36,777 nt of DNA, taken from Planctomyces sp. SH-PL62 (GTDB taxonomy: Bacteria; Planctomycetota; Planctomycetia; Planctomycetales; Planctomycetaceae). The stretch spans positions 1-36,777 of the forward strand of contig CAMDDX010000028.1 of assembly GCA_945893075.1 (NCBI GenBank), in the 5' to 3' direction. Within the stretch, counting starts at the first letter, position 1, and the number at the start of each line of letters is the position of its first letter. Shown piece after piece: positions 1 through 6,808 of this stretch. The translations under genes were made by a program, and so were the position numbers. Below the pieces are notes generated by a model, which saw only the letters and a program-made list of their open reading frames with translations, had not been told where the DNA came from and searched no databases.

Positions 1-427
1 AGCGACCTATTCCGGCCCGGCGGATTCCGCAGCCCCAATTCCTCCAGAACCAGTCCCGGCAAGTGAGCTTCCCGTGACTCCCGCGAAGCCGCTACCTGAG
101 CCGATCGCACCGGCTCCTGCAGAGAAAAAAGAATTGCCCGATTCCGCAGAGGCCGCCTTCTTCGATGAGCCTTCCGAAGTCGAACAAGCAACGCTTGAAG
201 AGATGGACGAGCCAGACTCCGGCAAATTGATTCAGCAAACGGACTTTCAACCGCCGGCCACGATGACTCGTCCGCGCCCACAGAACCTGCCGACAGACAA
301 CGAATTCCAACCACCCGTTCGCGGCGCTCAGTCACCCGCCATCAAGCAGTTGGAAGACGACGATGACGACGACGAGATGGACGAGGAAGCGGAAGAAGCG
401 GCGTTGAGTCTGCCTCGAAGACGCTGA
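1..427 (+). CDS. C-terminal part of an acidic, proline-rich protein (5' truncated)
   Basis: The frame is open from base 2 to the TGA at 425-427, so the gene begins outside the window; the GTG at 74 is only an internal start-capable codon. The visible 141 residues are low complexity: Pro/Ala/Glu-rich at first, then two 'DFQPP/EFQPP'-like segments, a run of six Asp, a Glu-rich stretch, and a basic end (LPRRR). No catalytic motif or membrane segment is visible. Such tails are common at the ends of planctomycete secreted or scaffold proteins, but no function can be assigned. Continuous codon use makes coding likely. Confidence 0.6.
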   Translation, partial: ATYSGPADSAAPIPPEPVPASELPVTPAKPLPEPIAPAPAEKKELPDSAEAAFFDEPSEVEQATLEEMDEPDSGKLIQQTDFQPPATMTRPRPQNLPTDNEFQPPVRGAQSPAIKQLEDDDDDDEMDEEAEEAALSLPRRR

Positions 428-457
428 GGCGAACGGCAACTGAAAACGTACCCGGCC

Positions 458-585
458 GGGGTCAGGTGTTCTGATTTCTGTTTTGGCGGTACGAATGAAC
501 GTCAACTCTGAATCGCTCGACTAACCTGCGAATACTGCTGCGGGTGAATCGCGGGGCCAAAACAGAAATCAGAACACCTGACCCC
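458..585. repeat. Long inverted repeat beginning GGGGTCAGGTG (MITE-like)
   Basis: Two perfect 30-bp arms, 458-487 and 556-585, are exact reverse complements and enclose a 68-bp centre. The outer ends read GGGGTCAGGTGTTC. It lies between the acidic protein and the convergent beta-helix gene. A second element with related ends (GGGGTCGGGTGTTC) is at 8407-8506. No transposase is encoded; a non-autonomous mobile element or a strong hairpin terminator are both possible. Confidence 0.75.
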
Positions 586-594
586 TCGCTTGCT

Positions 595-1923
595 TCACTT
601 CGTCGCCTGCCGCAAATCGACGACCACTTGACCGATTCCTTCGACGTGGTTGTCGGTCAGCGTGATGTTCTTGGTCTCGGCTCCCACGCGGATGCCGATA
701 CGTTTGGCCGAGCCGCGCTGTTCGACGATGCGGTTCTCAATGAGTTCGATCGACTCGGTCCCGCCCTGGATGTCGATACCGACTCCCTCATCGCCGCCGC
801 TGTTGACGATCTCGTTCCGCTCGATGCGATTGCGATGCCCGGCGAACGACGGACCGCGTTCAGGACGGAAGAGCACACCCGCTACGCCGCTGTTCTTGAT
901 GACGTTGTCGCGCACGATGTTGTCGGTATCGCGATGCCCAATCGAGATGCTTGCCGTTCGGATGCCTTCAATCGTGTTCTTCTCCGCGAGGCCATACTTC
1001 ACGCCCCAGCAGAAGAAGATGCCGATGTTGCATCGCTCAATCCGATTGCCGCGGATCAGCGGCCGTTGCGAGCCGCTACCCGGATGCAGGCCCAGGTCCG
1101 CGTTGTCGTGGCTGTGACAATTCTCGACGACAACGTCGTGACAAATCTGCCAACTGATGCCGTCGCCGTTGTTGTTACGAGCCTCGACGCCGCGCATCGT
1201 CATCCGCTGGCAGTCCTGCAAGAAAATGCAGCCGGAGTAATTTCCATCGAAGTGATCGTTCTTCTCGCGATTGCCGTCCAGGGTGATGTTCTCGATGACA
1301 CAGTCGCTGACAAACTCGCCGCTGATCAGTGGGAAGGAAGTCGCAATCGTCGGCTCGCCCACCTGCCAAACGTTGTCACGCAACGCCTTGTCGAGCTTGA
1401 AGCGATTCCCCGACCGAGCCACCAGCGTCCGCTTGAGCACAGTCGCTCCGCCGTTGTGCGGATTCTTGCACCGCAAAACAACGCCGTCCCCGACGCGAAA
1501 ACCGCTCGCGTCTTCCAGCGTCACTTCCTGGTCGTACCAATCGGAATCAACAACCAACTTCGTCTTCGTACTCGGGTCCTTGATCAGCACCGACTCCGCC
1601 CCGCTGCCAACGATCCGCACCTTCGACGCCAGATAAACCGAGTTCCGCAGCCGGTAGGTTCCCGGCAACACCTTGACCGTCCCGCCCCCCAACCGCGCGA
1701 CCGAATCGACCGCCGCTTGCAGCACTTTCTCATTCGAGCCGATCAAATCTCCCTCCTTGTTGCCGACCGAGATTGTCAACCGCTCATCCCAATTCGGCTC
1801 GACCGCCGAGTCCCCAGACGTCGCTCGCGGAGACGTCACCTTCGGCCGACCGTCCTCCGCCAGCAAGGTCATCGTCACGAGAGAGCAAACGCCAACAAAC
1901 GCCAGAAATCTTCGACGCTTCAT
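595..1923 (-). CDS. Secreted right-handed parallel beta-helix protein (pectate-lyase-like fold)
   Basis: 442 residues, ATG start with GGAGAG just upstream. Residues 1-22 form a signal peptide (KRRR, then a hydrophobic run ending near LLAEDG). An early segment, 'VDSVARLGGGTVKVLPGTYRL', is the typical opening of pectate-lyase-like beta-helix proteins. It is followed by many PbH1-like coils with the pattern 'I..N...G....GI.....': IENITLDGN, MRGVEARNNNGDGIS, VVENCHSHDNADLGLH, IRGNRIERCNIGIFF, IVRDNVIKNSGVAGVLF and IERNEIVNSGGDEGVGIDI. Proteins of this fold act as polysaccharide lyases, epimerases or surface binders. The substrate cannot be read from the sequence. The gene stands alone, convergent with the gene before it and separated by a palindrome pair from the gene after it. 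Confidence 0.85.
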   Translation of the reverse strand: MKRRRFLAFVGVCSLVTMTLLAEDGRPKVTSPRATSGDSAVEPNWDERLTISVGNKEGDLIGSNEKVLQAAVDSVARLGGGTVKVLPGTYRLRNSVYLASKVRIVGSGAESVLIKDPSTKTKLVVDSDWYDQEVTLEDASGFRVGDGVVLRCKNPHNGGATVLKRTLVARSGNRFKLDKALRDNVWQVGEPTIATSFPLISGEFVSDCVIENITLDGNREKNDHFDGNYSGCIFLQDCQRMTMRGVEARNNNGDGISWQICHDVVVENCHSHDNADLGLHPGSGSQRPLIRGNRIERCNIGIFFCWGVKYGLAEKNTIEGIRTASISIGHRDTDNIVRDNVIKNSGVAGVLFRPERGPSFAGHRNRIERNEIVNSGGDEGVGIDIQGGTESIELIENRIVEQRGSAKRIGIRVGAETKNITLTDNHVEGIGQVVVDLRQATK

Positions 1924-1980
1924 GTCACTCTCCTATTGTTCGTTCCGGCCGAAAGCCGTCCGGCAAACGGCCGGAGTTAA

Positions 1981-2079
1981 GTAACCCGAAGCGTCAGCGA
2001 GGGCGAGCGCTCCAGGAAGTAATGAATCCCAGGTTCTGAAGCCGGTGGCACGCTCGCCCTCGCTGACGCTTCGGGTTAC
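1981..2079. repeat. Inverted palindrome pair, family F (GTAACCCGAAGCG)
   Basis: Arms 1981-2009 and 2051-2079 are perfect 29-bp reverse complements, each beginning GTAACCCGAAGCGTCAGCGA, around a 41-bp centre. The pair fills the gap between the beta-helix gene and the oxidoreductase gene. The outer ends read GTAA, a variant of the GTAG head seen in other pairs of this window. Nearly identical strings occur widely in planctomycete genomes, often mis-called as small peptides (established from memory, not checked). Confidence 0.8.
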
Positions 2080-2115
2080 TAAATAATGCGCCTAATCCAC
2101 TTTTTCCCTCGACCA

Positions 2116-3618
2116 TCAAAAACACTCCGGCAACGCCGAGTCCCGATACATATTCCGCAACGCCGGATCACACAGGCCGACCACATTAAACGGCCGGATC
2201 GCTTCCGCCAACTCGCGCTCGAATTGGCCGACGGCCGACGCTTCGCTCAGCCGAGCACACATCCGCCGCACGACCGCCAACCAATCCGGATCGTTCGCCA
2301 ATAAGAAGCTCGGTTGAAACTCGCCGACGCTCGCGACACGAGCACGCTCATAGCTCGTCGCCGCCGCGAAGTAGAGCATCGTTGCGGCGGCAAAGCGGCG
2401 AAAGTCTCCCAAACCCGCGAAGCAACCGCTGACCAGCAGGTCGATCATTTCGACTTCACCCAAGACGCAGCGTTCGTACTCGCGCAGCCGCGATTCCAAA
2501 TCGTCACGGCCGAGCGACCGAATCAAAATGCGAGCCAGCCGCTCGATCCCGCAGAGCGTGTGCGCGATCCCCGAACTATGCAGCGCGTCGATAAAGCCCG
2601 CCGTGTTCGGCAACATCGCCCACCAGGCACCAGCCGCGCGGGCCAACTTGCGTTGCAACCGCCCAGTGCTGCGCAGACCACCTTCCGGTCGGACGATTTT
2701 TGCGTTCGCGAATTGCTCGCCGACGGACGGGTAGCGACACAGCCACGAATCCCACTCGTCACTCGCTGACAAGCTCGATCGTTCGCCGCGATTCAGATCC
2801 TGCACGAAGCCTGCACTGACGGTCTCGTCGTTGAACCGCAGTTGCCACATCCAGCCGGTGTCGAAGGCGTGATGTAGCGCGGCGTGATCGCAGTCGAACG
2901 GATGCTCCGCCGTGTCGAGCCCACGCGATTCCAGGCAGCGCTTCCAGCGGGTCACGTCTGCGAAGTGAGCGAACACCGCTCGCGAATTCGTCCGCAGTTC
3001 GTGAGTCCGGTTTTCAATTCCCAATTGCTTCGCGAGAAAGCCACCTTCGCCGCTCGCATCGACGACAAAGCGAGTGCGCAACTCGTGGGGCACGTTTTCA
3101 ACGTGCCCGTGCTTCAAGGGCACGTTGAAAACGTACCCCACACCGGGCGATTCGATCTCCCCAACGTCGCACTGCTCAAAACAAAACGCCCCCGCCGCAC
3201 GAGCTTCGCCGAACAAGAACCCATCGACGTCCTGCCGCAGCCACTGCGTGTCCGAGTGCTGATCACTGCTGCTGGCCGCGACAAGCAACTCGGTCGAATG
3301 CTCCGCATCCGCCACGAAGGACTGACCGGGCTCGTGATGAAAGTACGAGAACCCGCGCTTGATCCCGGAGACCAGTTGCGGATGCGTCGCCTGCCAGGTG
3401 CCGTACTTCGCCAGCGGAGCAATTCGCGACAGGTCGTATTCGCAGCACAAGTCTCTCAAGACGAGGTTCGCAATTGGAGTGGATGACTCGCCAATCGCGA
3501 ATCGCGGATGCCGGCCGCGGTCGATGAGCGCGACTCGCAGCCCAGCCCGCCGCAGCACCAGCGACAGCAAGCTGCCGCCGAAGCCTCCGCCCACAATCGC
3601 TACATCCACTTCAAGCAT
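2116..3618 (-). CDS. FAD-dependent oxidoreductase of the tryptophan-halogenase-like superfamily
   Basis: 500 residues from the ATG at 3618, chosen because GGAGAA lies just upstream; the frame stays open further up, but that part is repeat DNA. Residues 5-15 hold the FAD-binding GxGxxG (AIVGGGFGG) and E/D-type strand end (ALIDRG). 'IGESSTP' near residue 42 is the signature of flavin-dependent halogenases and relatives; K71 in 'AKYGTW' aligns with their catalytic Lys region. 'GWMWQLRF' corresponds to the WxWxIP motif, but with Arg in place of Pro, so halogenation is uncertain; a monooxygenase or reductase role is equally possible. 'RFVVDASGEGG' is the second FAD motif. It follows a radical SAM gene on the same strand, which suggests a shared modification pathway. 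A 57-nt repeat pair lies in frame inside it (3085-3141). Confidence 0.8.
   Translation of the reverse strand: MLEVDVAIVGGGFGGSLLSLVLRRAGLRVALIDRGRHPRFAIGESSTPIANLVLRDLCCEYDLSRIAPLAKYGTWQATHPQLVSGIKRGFSYFHHEPGQSFVADAEHSTELLVAASSSDQHSDTQWLRQDVDGFLFGEARAAGAFCFEQCDVGEIESPGVGYVFNVPLKHGHVENVPHELRTRFVVDASGEGGFLAKQLGIENRTHELRTNSRAVFAHFADVTRWKRCLESRGLDTAEHPFDCDHAALHHAFDTGWMWQLRFNDETVSAGFVQDLNRGERSSLSASDEWDSWLCRYPSVGEQFANAKIVRPEGGLRSTGRLQRKLARAAGAWWAMLPNTAGFIDALHSSGIAHTLCGIERLARILIRSLGRDDLESRLREYERCVLGEVEMIDLLVSGCFAGLGDFRRFAAATMLYFAAATSYERARVASVGEFQPSFLLANDPDWLAVVRRMCARLSEASAVGQFERELAEAIRPFNVVGLCDPALRNMYRDSALPECF
3085..3141. repeat. Inverted palindrome pair inside a coding region (family K)
   Basis: Arms 3085-3108 and 3118-3141 read GTGGGGCACGTTTTCAACG and its near reverse complement around a 9-nt spacer. 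Each arm is itself a hairpin (GGCACGTT-TTC-AACGTGCC; the other copy has a G-T wobble). The 57 nt equal 19 codons, so the oxidoreductase frame is kept, encoding VGYVFNVPLKHGHVENVPH just before the VVDASG motif. It is probably an inserted intergenic-type repeat. Confidence 0.8.
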
Positions 3619-3627
3619 GACTTCTCC

Positions 3628-3726
3628 GTAGGTCAGCCTTTCCAGGCTGACCCGATGTGCCAACGACGAGTGCAATCGTTTGATGCGCCGGTGAGCGTTC
3701 GGGTCAGGCTAGAAAGCCTGACCTAC
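3628..3726. repeat. Inverted palindrome pair, family A (GTAGGTCAGCC), first locus
   Basis: Copy 1 on the plus strand starts with GTAG at 3628 and forms GGTCAGCCT-TTCC-AGGCTGACC. Copy 2 on the minus strand starts with GTAG at 3726 and forms GGTCAGGCT-TTCT-AGCCTGACC. The stems differ by a compensatory C-G to G-C exchange. Copy 2 overlaps the end of the radical SAM gene and supplies its last residues and TGA stop. The same family recurs at 15648-15729. Confidence 0.85.
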
Positions 3727-4672
3727 AAGCGATGCACTCCACAACCGGCAGGATCGTCTGCGACAAATTCATTTGCCGCAACCGCTCGACCCGCTCGGCC
3801 GCGCACGTCGTGCAATCGGCGAAGCGAGCCGCGTCCCACGTGTCGGCGAAAACGCGTCCGCGTTGCATTTCGATTCCGGTCGCCAAGACGTACTCCAGTG
3901 AAGTCAGTTTCGGCGGAGAGACAAATCCCTCCGCTTGCAGTCGCTCCATCGCCCCGTTGCCCGCGCGTGTCGGAATCACTGAGACGCACGTCACGCCACA
4001 ATCGAACGCAAATCTGATCGAACGCAGCGCCCAATCGACCCCCTCCGCTTCGGACAAGTACGGTGGCCGCAGCAACACGAACGCGCGAACCGCGATGTCG
4101 TGCTCGACCAGAAACCGCGCCGACCGCTCGAAGTCGTCAAGCGTCATGCGCTTGTTCATCCGCGCGAGCACGTCTGGGTGTACGGTCTCCAATCCCATCG
4201 CGACTTCCAATTCGCCCCCTTCGCTCAGAAGTTCGCGAAACCGCAAGCAGCGATCATCAATCAGTAGCGGATGGTTCTCGACGATGACCCGCTCGAACTG
4301 CCGCACACGGTCGGCGATGTCCGGCCAGTCTTCCGGAGGAATCGCCGTGGCATCGAAGAAGTTGCCACTGTTGTAGAGCTTCACGACGCTGGTCGCGGTC
4401 CGGATTTCATTCAGCGCGACGTCGATCTGCGTCGGCACCGCACCGCGCGGTATCGGCTCATCGAGCGTGTGCCGCCAGAGATCGCAGTAGACACAACGAA
4501 AAGGACACTCGCGATTCGCGAGGAAGATCGTCGCCACGTCCTGGACTCGCCCATCCGCTTGCCGCTCCGGTTCGACGAACGAGGCGATCGGTCGCCACGG
4601 ATCGACCAGCGCTTTCGGTCCACGCGCTGCGAGGACTTCACGATCAGTGAGTTTTGGAAAAAACGGTATCAC
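3704..4672 (-). CDS. Radical SAM protein (Elp3/MiaB-type), function unknown
   Basis: 322 residues, GTG start at 4672. C56-x3-C60-x2-C63 in '[12 protein letters not shown]' is the canonical radical SAM cluster motif, here starting with NREC and followed by Asp. '[12 protein letters not shown]' and '[24 protein letters not shown]' are the SAM-binding strands of Elp3-like enzymes. Near the end, C287-x2-C290 and C313-x2-C316 could bind a second cluster or zinc. C316 and the last six residues are encoded by repeat DNA, so the ancestral C-terminus may have been different. It precedes the halogenase-like gene on the same strand (85 nt apart) and diverges from queC. A deazaguanine link is tempting, but the motif does not match the archaeosine enzyme RaSEA as I know it. 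The substrate is unknown. Confidence 0.85.
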   Translation of the reverse strand: MIPFFPKLTDREVLAARGPKALVDPWRPIASFVEPERQADGRVQDVATIFLANRECPFRCVYCDLWRHTLDEPIPRGAVPTQIDVALNEIRTATSVVKLYNSGNFFDATAIPPEDWPDIADRVRQFERVIVENHPLLIDDRCLRFRELLSEGGELEVAMGLETVHPDVLARMNKRMTLDDFERSARFLVEHDIAVRAFVLLRPPYLSEAEGVDWALRSIRFAFDCGVTCVSVIPTRAGNGAMERLQAEGFVSPPKLTSLEYVLATGIEMQRGRVFADTWDAARFADCTTCAAERVERLRQMNLSQTILPVVECIACRSGFLA

Positions 4673-4811
4673 GGCTCTCGGCAGTCGGCTGACGGCGATC
4701 GGCCGGAGAAGTTACGCGCGGTGCGTTCCTTTTCCCCAAGCACGTTGCCCACAAGAATACCGCCGCCAAAGAAACTCGAAAGAAACTGTGCTTGAAAACA
4801 ACAGCGAGATC

Positions 4812-5510
4812 ATGAGCAACATTCCTCCCAAAGCAGTCGTTCTTCTCAGCGGCGGGCTCGATTCCGCGACGGTCCTGGCGATCGCGCGGCAGCAAGGCTT
4901 TGAAACGTATGCCCTCTCGATCGACTACGGCCAGAGGCATCGGTTTGAGTTGGAAGCCTCTCGGCGCGTGTGCCAGTCGCTCGGAGCGAAACAGCATCGA
5001 GTATTTCAAATCGACTTACGGCAGTTCGGCGGCTCGGCACTGACCGCCGACATCGCCGTCCCGAAGGATCGCAGCGATGTGCAACTTCAGACCGGCATCC
5101 CGATTACTTACGTGCCGGCACGCAACACGATTTTCTTGTCGCTGGCGCTCGGCTGGGCCGAGGTGCTCGGCGCGTTTGATTTATTCATCGGCGTCAACGC
5201 GGTCGATTACAGCGGCTACCCCGATTGCCGGCCGGAATTCATCCAAGCGTTTGCCGAGGTCGCGCGGCTCGGCACCAAAGCGGGGGTCGAACGCAGCGGG
5301 CGATTCGTGATTCACTCGCCGCTGATCTCGCTCTCGAAGGCGGAGATCATTCGTCGCGGCGTCGCACTCGGAGTCGATTATGGTTTGACGACCAGTTGCT
5401 ACGACCCCGATTCGGCTGGCCGGCCATGTGGTCATTGCGATTCCTGCCAACTGCGACGAAAAGGATTCGCCGAAGCGGGTCGCGTTGATCCGCTGCCGTA
5501 TCAAGACTGA
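4812..5510 (+). CDS. queC: 7-cyano-7-deazaguanine synthase
   Basis: 232 residues, the usual QueC length. It makes preQ0 from 7-carboxy-7-deazaguanine with ATP and ammonia, for queuosine in tRNA. '[17 protein letters not shown]' is the PP-loop ATP-binding motif at residues 8-24. '[15 protein letters not shown]', '[18 protein letters not shown]', '[17 protein letters not shown]' and '[26 protein letters not shown]' are family signatures; the last holds the four zinc-binding cysteines. I start at the ATG at 4812 because homology begins at once after it; the frame is open further upstream. No queD, queE or queF is nearby. The downstream gap holds a nested palindrome that may end the transcript. 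Confidence 0.97.
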   Translation: MSNIPPKAVVLLSGGLDSATVLAIARQQGFETYALSIDYGQRHRFELEASRRVCQSLGAKQHRVFQIDLRQFGGSALTADIAVPKDRSDVQLQTGIPITYVPARNTIFLSLALGWAEVLGAFDLFIGVNAVDYSGYPDCRPEFIQAFAEVARLGTKAGVERSGRFVIHSPLISLSKAEIIRRGVALGVDYGLTTSCYDPDSAGRPCGHCDSCQLRRKGFAEAGRVDPLPYQD

Positions 5511-5516
5511 CCTTCC

Positions 5517-5610
5517 CCCCACTGAGCTTGCCTCAGTGGCTCGCGGGCTTTTGCACTACGCTCGCCTCGTAGTGCAAAAGCCTGAATCCACCGAGGCAAG
5601 CTCGGTGGGG
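5517..5610. repeat. Nested inverted palindrome, family G
   Basis: Outer hairpins: 5519-5539 reads CCACTGAG-CTTGC-CTCAGTGG; 5588-5608, read on the minus strand, gives CCACCGAG-CTTGC-CTCGGTGG. The stems differ by a compensatory T-A to C-G exchange. Between them an inner perfect inverted repeat (GGCTTTTGCACTACG against its complement, loop CTCGCCT) spans about 5546-5582. It lies 6 nt after the queC stop and could fold into one very long stem. Confidence 0.85.
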
Positions 5611-5630
5611 TTATGACATAGCGACCCCTC

Positions 5631-6758
5631 ATGCCACTTGCTTCGCGACGCACGAAACTGATGTTGCTGGTCCCGACTCTCGATCAATCGGGAGCCGAGA
5701 AGCAATTGACGTTGCTGGCGTGCCGGCTACCGCGTGAAGAATTCGACGTGCATGTCGTCGCGCTCACACGCGGCGGGCCGTTCGCGGACGAGTTGGCCAA
5801 GCACGGCGTGCGATTGACGGTGCTCGGCAAGCGTTGGAAGTTCGATCCGGTTGCGTTATGGCGACTGCGAAAACTGATCGCGGCCGAGCAACCCGACATC
5901 GTTCACACCTGGCTCTTCGCCGCGAACGCTTACGGCCGATTGGTGATCGGCCGGCGGATGAAGCCACGCCCGAAGTTGATCGTGTCGGAACGTTGCGTCG
6001 ATGTCTGGAAAGCGGGTTGGCAATTGTGGCTCGATCACAAACTGATCGAGCGGACGGATCGGCTCGTCGGCAATTCGGTCGCGGTCGGGGAGTTCTATCA
6101 GTCGATCGGCTACCCGGCGGATCGCATCACGGTGATCCCGAACGGCATCGACATTCCGGAGCCGACTCCGATCGACCGTGACGCCGTGCTGGCAGAACTC
6201 GAAATCCCGCGCGGCTCGCCCGTCATCGGCTTTGTCGGCCGGATGGCGAAACAGAAGCGCGTCGATGATCTGGTCTTCGCGATGGCCTTGGTGGCGATTC
6301 TGCAACCGGAACCGCATCTGCTGCTGATCGGCGATGGGCCGGAACGGGACAAGCTGATGAAGTTCGCGCGCGACATCGACATCGACCATCACACGCGCTT
6401 CACCGGCCACCGCGCGGACGCCGCACACTTGCTGCGAATCATGGACGTGTTTTGGATCGCCAGCGATTTCGAGGGGCAGTCCAACAGCGTGATGGAAGCG
6501 ATGGCCGCCGGCCTGCCGGTGATCGCCAGCGATATCCCACCGAATCGCGAGTTGGTCATCGACGGCGAAACCGGCTTCCTGGTGAAAGTCGGCGACCGTG
6601 TTGGCTTTCAACAGTTCGCCGACCGCTTGCTGGCCGATCCGGAATTGGCTCGGCGGCTGGGAGATGCGGGCCGCGAACGCATGCGGCAGCACTTCAGCAT
6701 CGACAACATGGTCGCCGCGCACGCGCGCCTGTATCGCGAAGTGCTGGCACGACCGTAG
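5631..6758 (+). CDS. GT4-family glycosyltransferase
   Basis: 375 residues, GT-B fold. The N-terminal half opens with 'KLMLLVPTLDQSGAEKQLTLLA', the acceptor-side Rossmann unit with its G(S)GAE loop. The C-terminal half carries 'RITVIPNGID', 'VIGFVGRMAKQKRVDDL', 'HLLLIGDGPER' and 'SDFEGQSNSVMEAMAAGLPVIASDI', which includes the EX7E nucleotide-sugar motif of GT4 retaining enzymes. The likely role is sugar transfer to a lipid- or polymer-linked acceptor at the cytoplasmic face of the membrane; donor and acceptor are unknown. The start ATG at 5631 lacks a clear Shine-Dalgarno; an internal Met at residue 11 is an alternative. The TAG stop is formed by the GTAG head of the following repeat. Confidence 0.92.
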   Translation: MPLASRRTKLMLLVPTLDQSGAEKQLTLLACRLPREEFDVHVVALTRGGPFADELAKHGVRLTVLGKRWKFDPVALWRLRKLIAAEQPDIVHTWLFAANAYGRLVIGRRMKPRPKLIVSERCVDVWKAGWQLWLDHKLIERTDRLVGNSVAVGEFYQSIGYPADRITVIPNGIDIPEPTPIDRDAVLAELEIPRGSPVIGFVGRMAKQKRVDDLVFAMALVAILQPEPHLLLIGDGPERDKLMKFARDIDIDHHTRFTGHRADAAHLLRIMDVFWIASDFEGQSNSVMEAMAAGLPVIASDIPPNRELVIDGETGFLVKVGDRVGFQQFADRLLADPELARRLGDAGRERMRQHFSIDNMVAAHARLYREVLARP

Positions 6759-6808
6759 CTCGGACGCCTACGTCCGAGCAGATTGACCGGACGTAGGCGT
6801 CCGGTTTA
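6755..6808. repeat. Inverted palindrome pair, family B, forming both flanking stop codons
   Basis: Copy 1 (plus, from 6755) reads GTAG then CTCGGACG-CCTA-CGTCCGAG. Copy 2 (minus, from 6809) reads GTAA then ACCGGACG-CCTA-CGTCCGGT. Two stem pairs differ, both compensated (C-G to A-T, T-A to C-G). The TAG of copy 1 is the stop of the glycosyltransferase; the TAA of copy 2 is the stop of the convergent DUF1501 gene. The 54-nt element is the whole intergenic space. Confidence 0.9.

Noticed and set aside
544..1980. 478-residue plus-strand open frame opposite the beta-helix gene
   Set aside because: It is antisense to a gene with a signal peptide and clear repeats; its start lies in an inverted repeat, and its composition (Arg/Asp/Val) is what high-GC antisense frames give.
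3704..5510. Reading the radical SAM gene as the archaeosine enzyme RaSEA because of its position beside queC
   Set aside because: The cluster motif and surrounding residues do not match what I know of that family, and the gene is divergent from queC; proximity alone is not enough.
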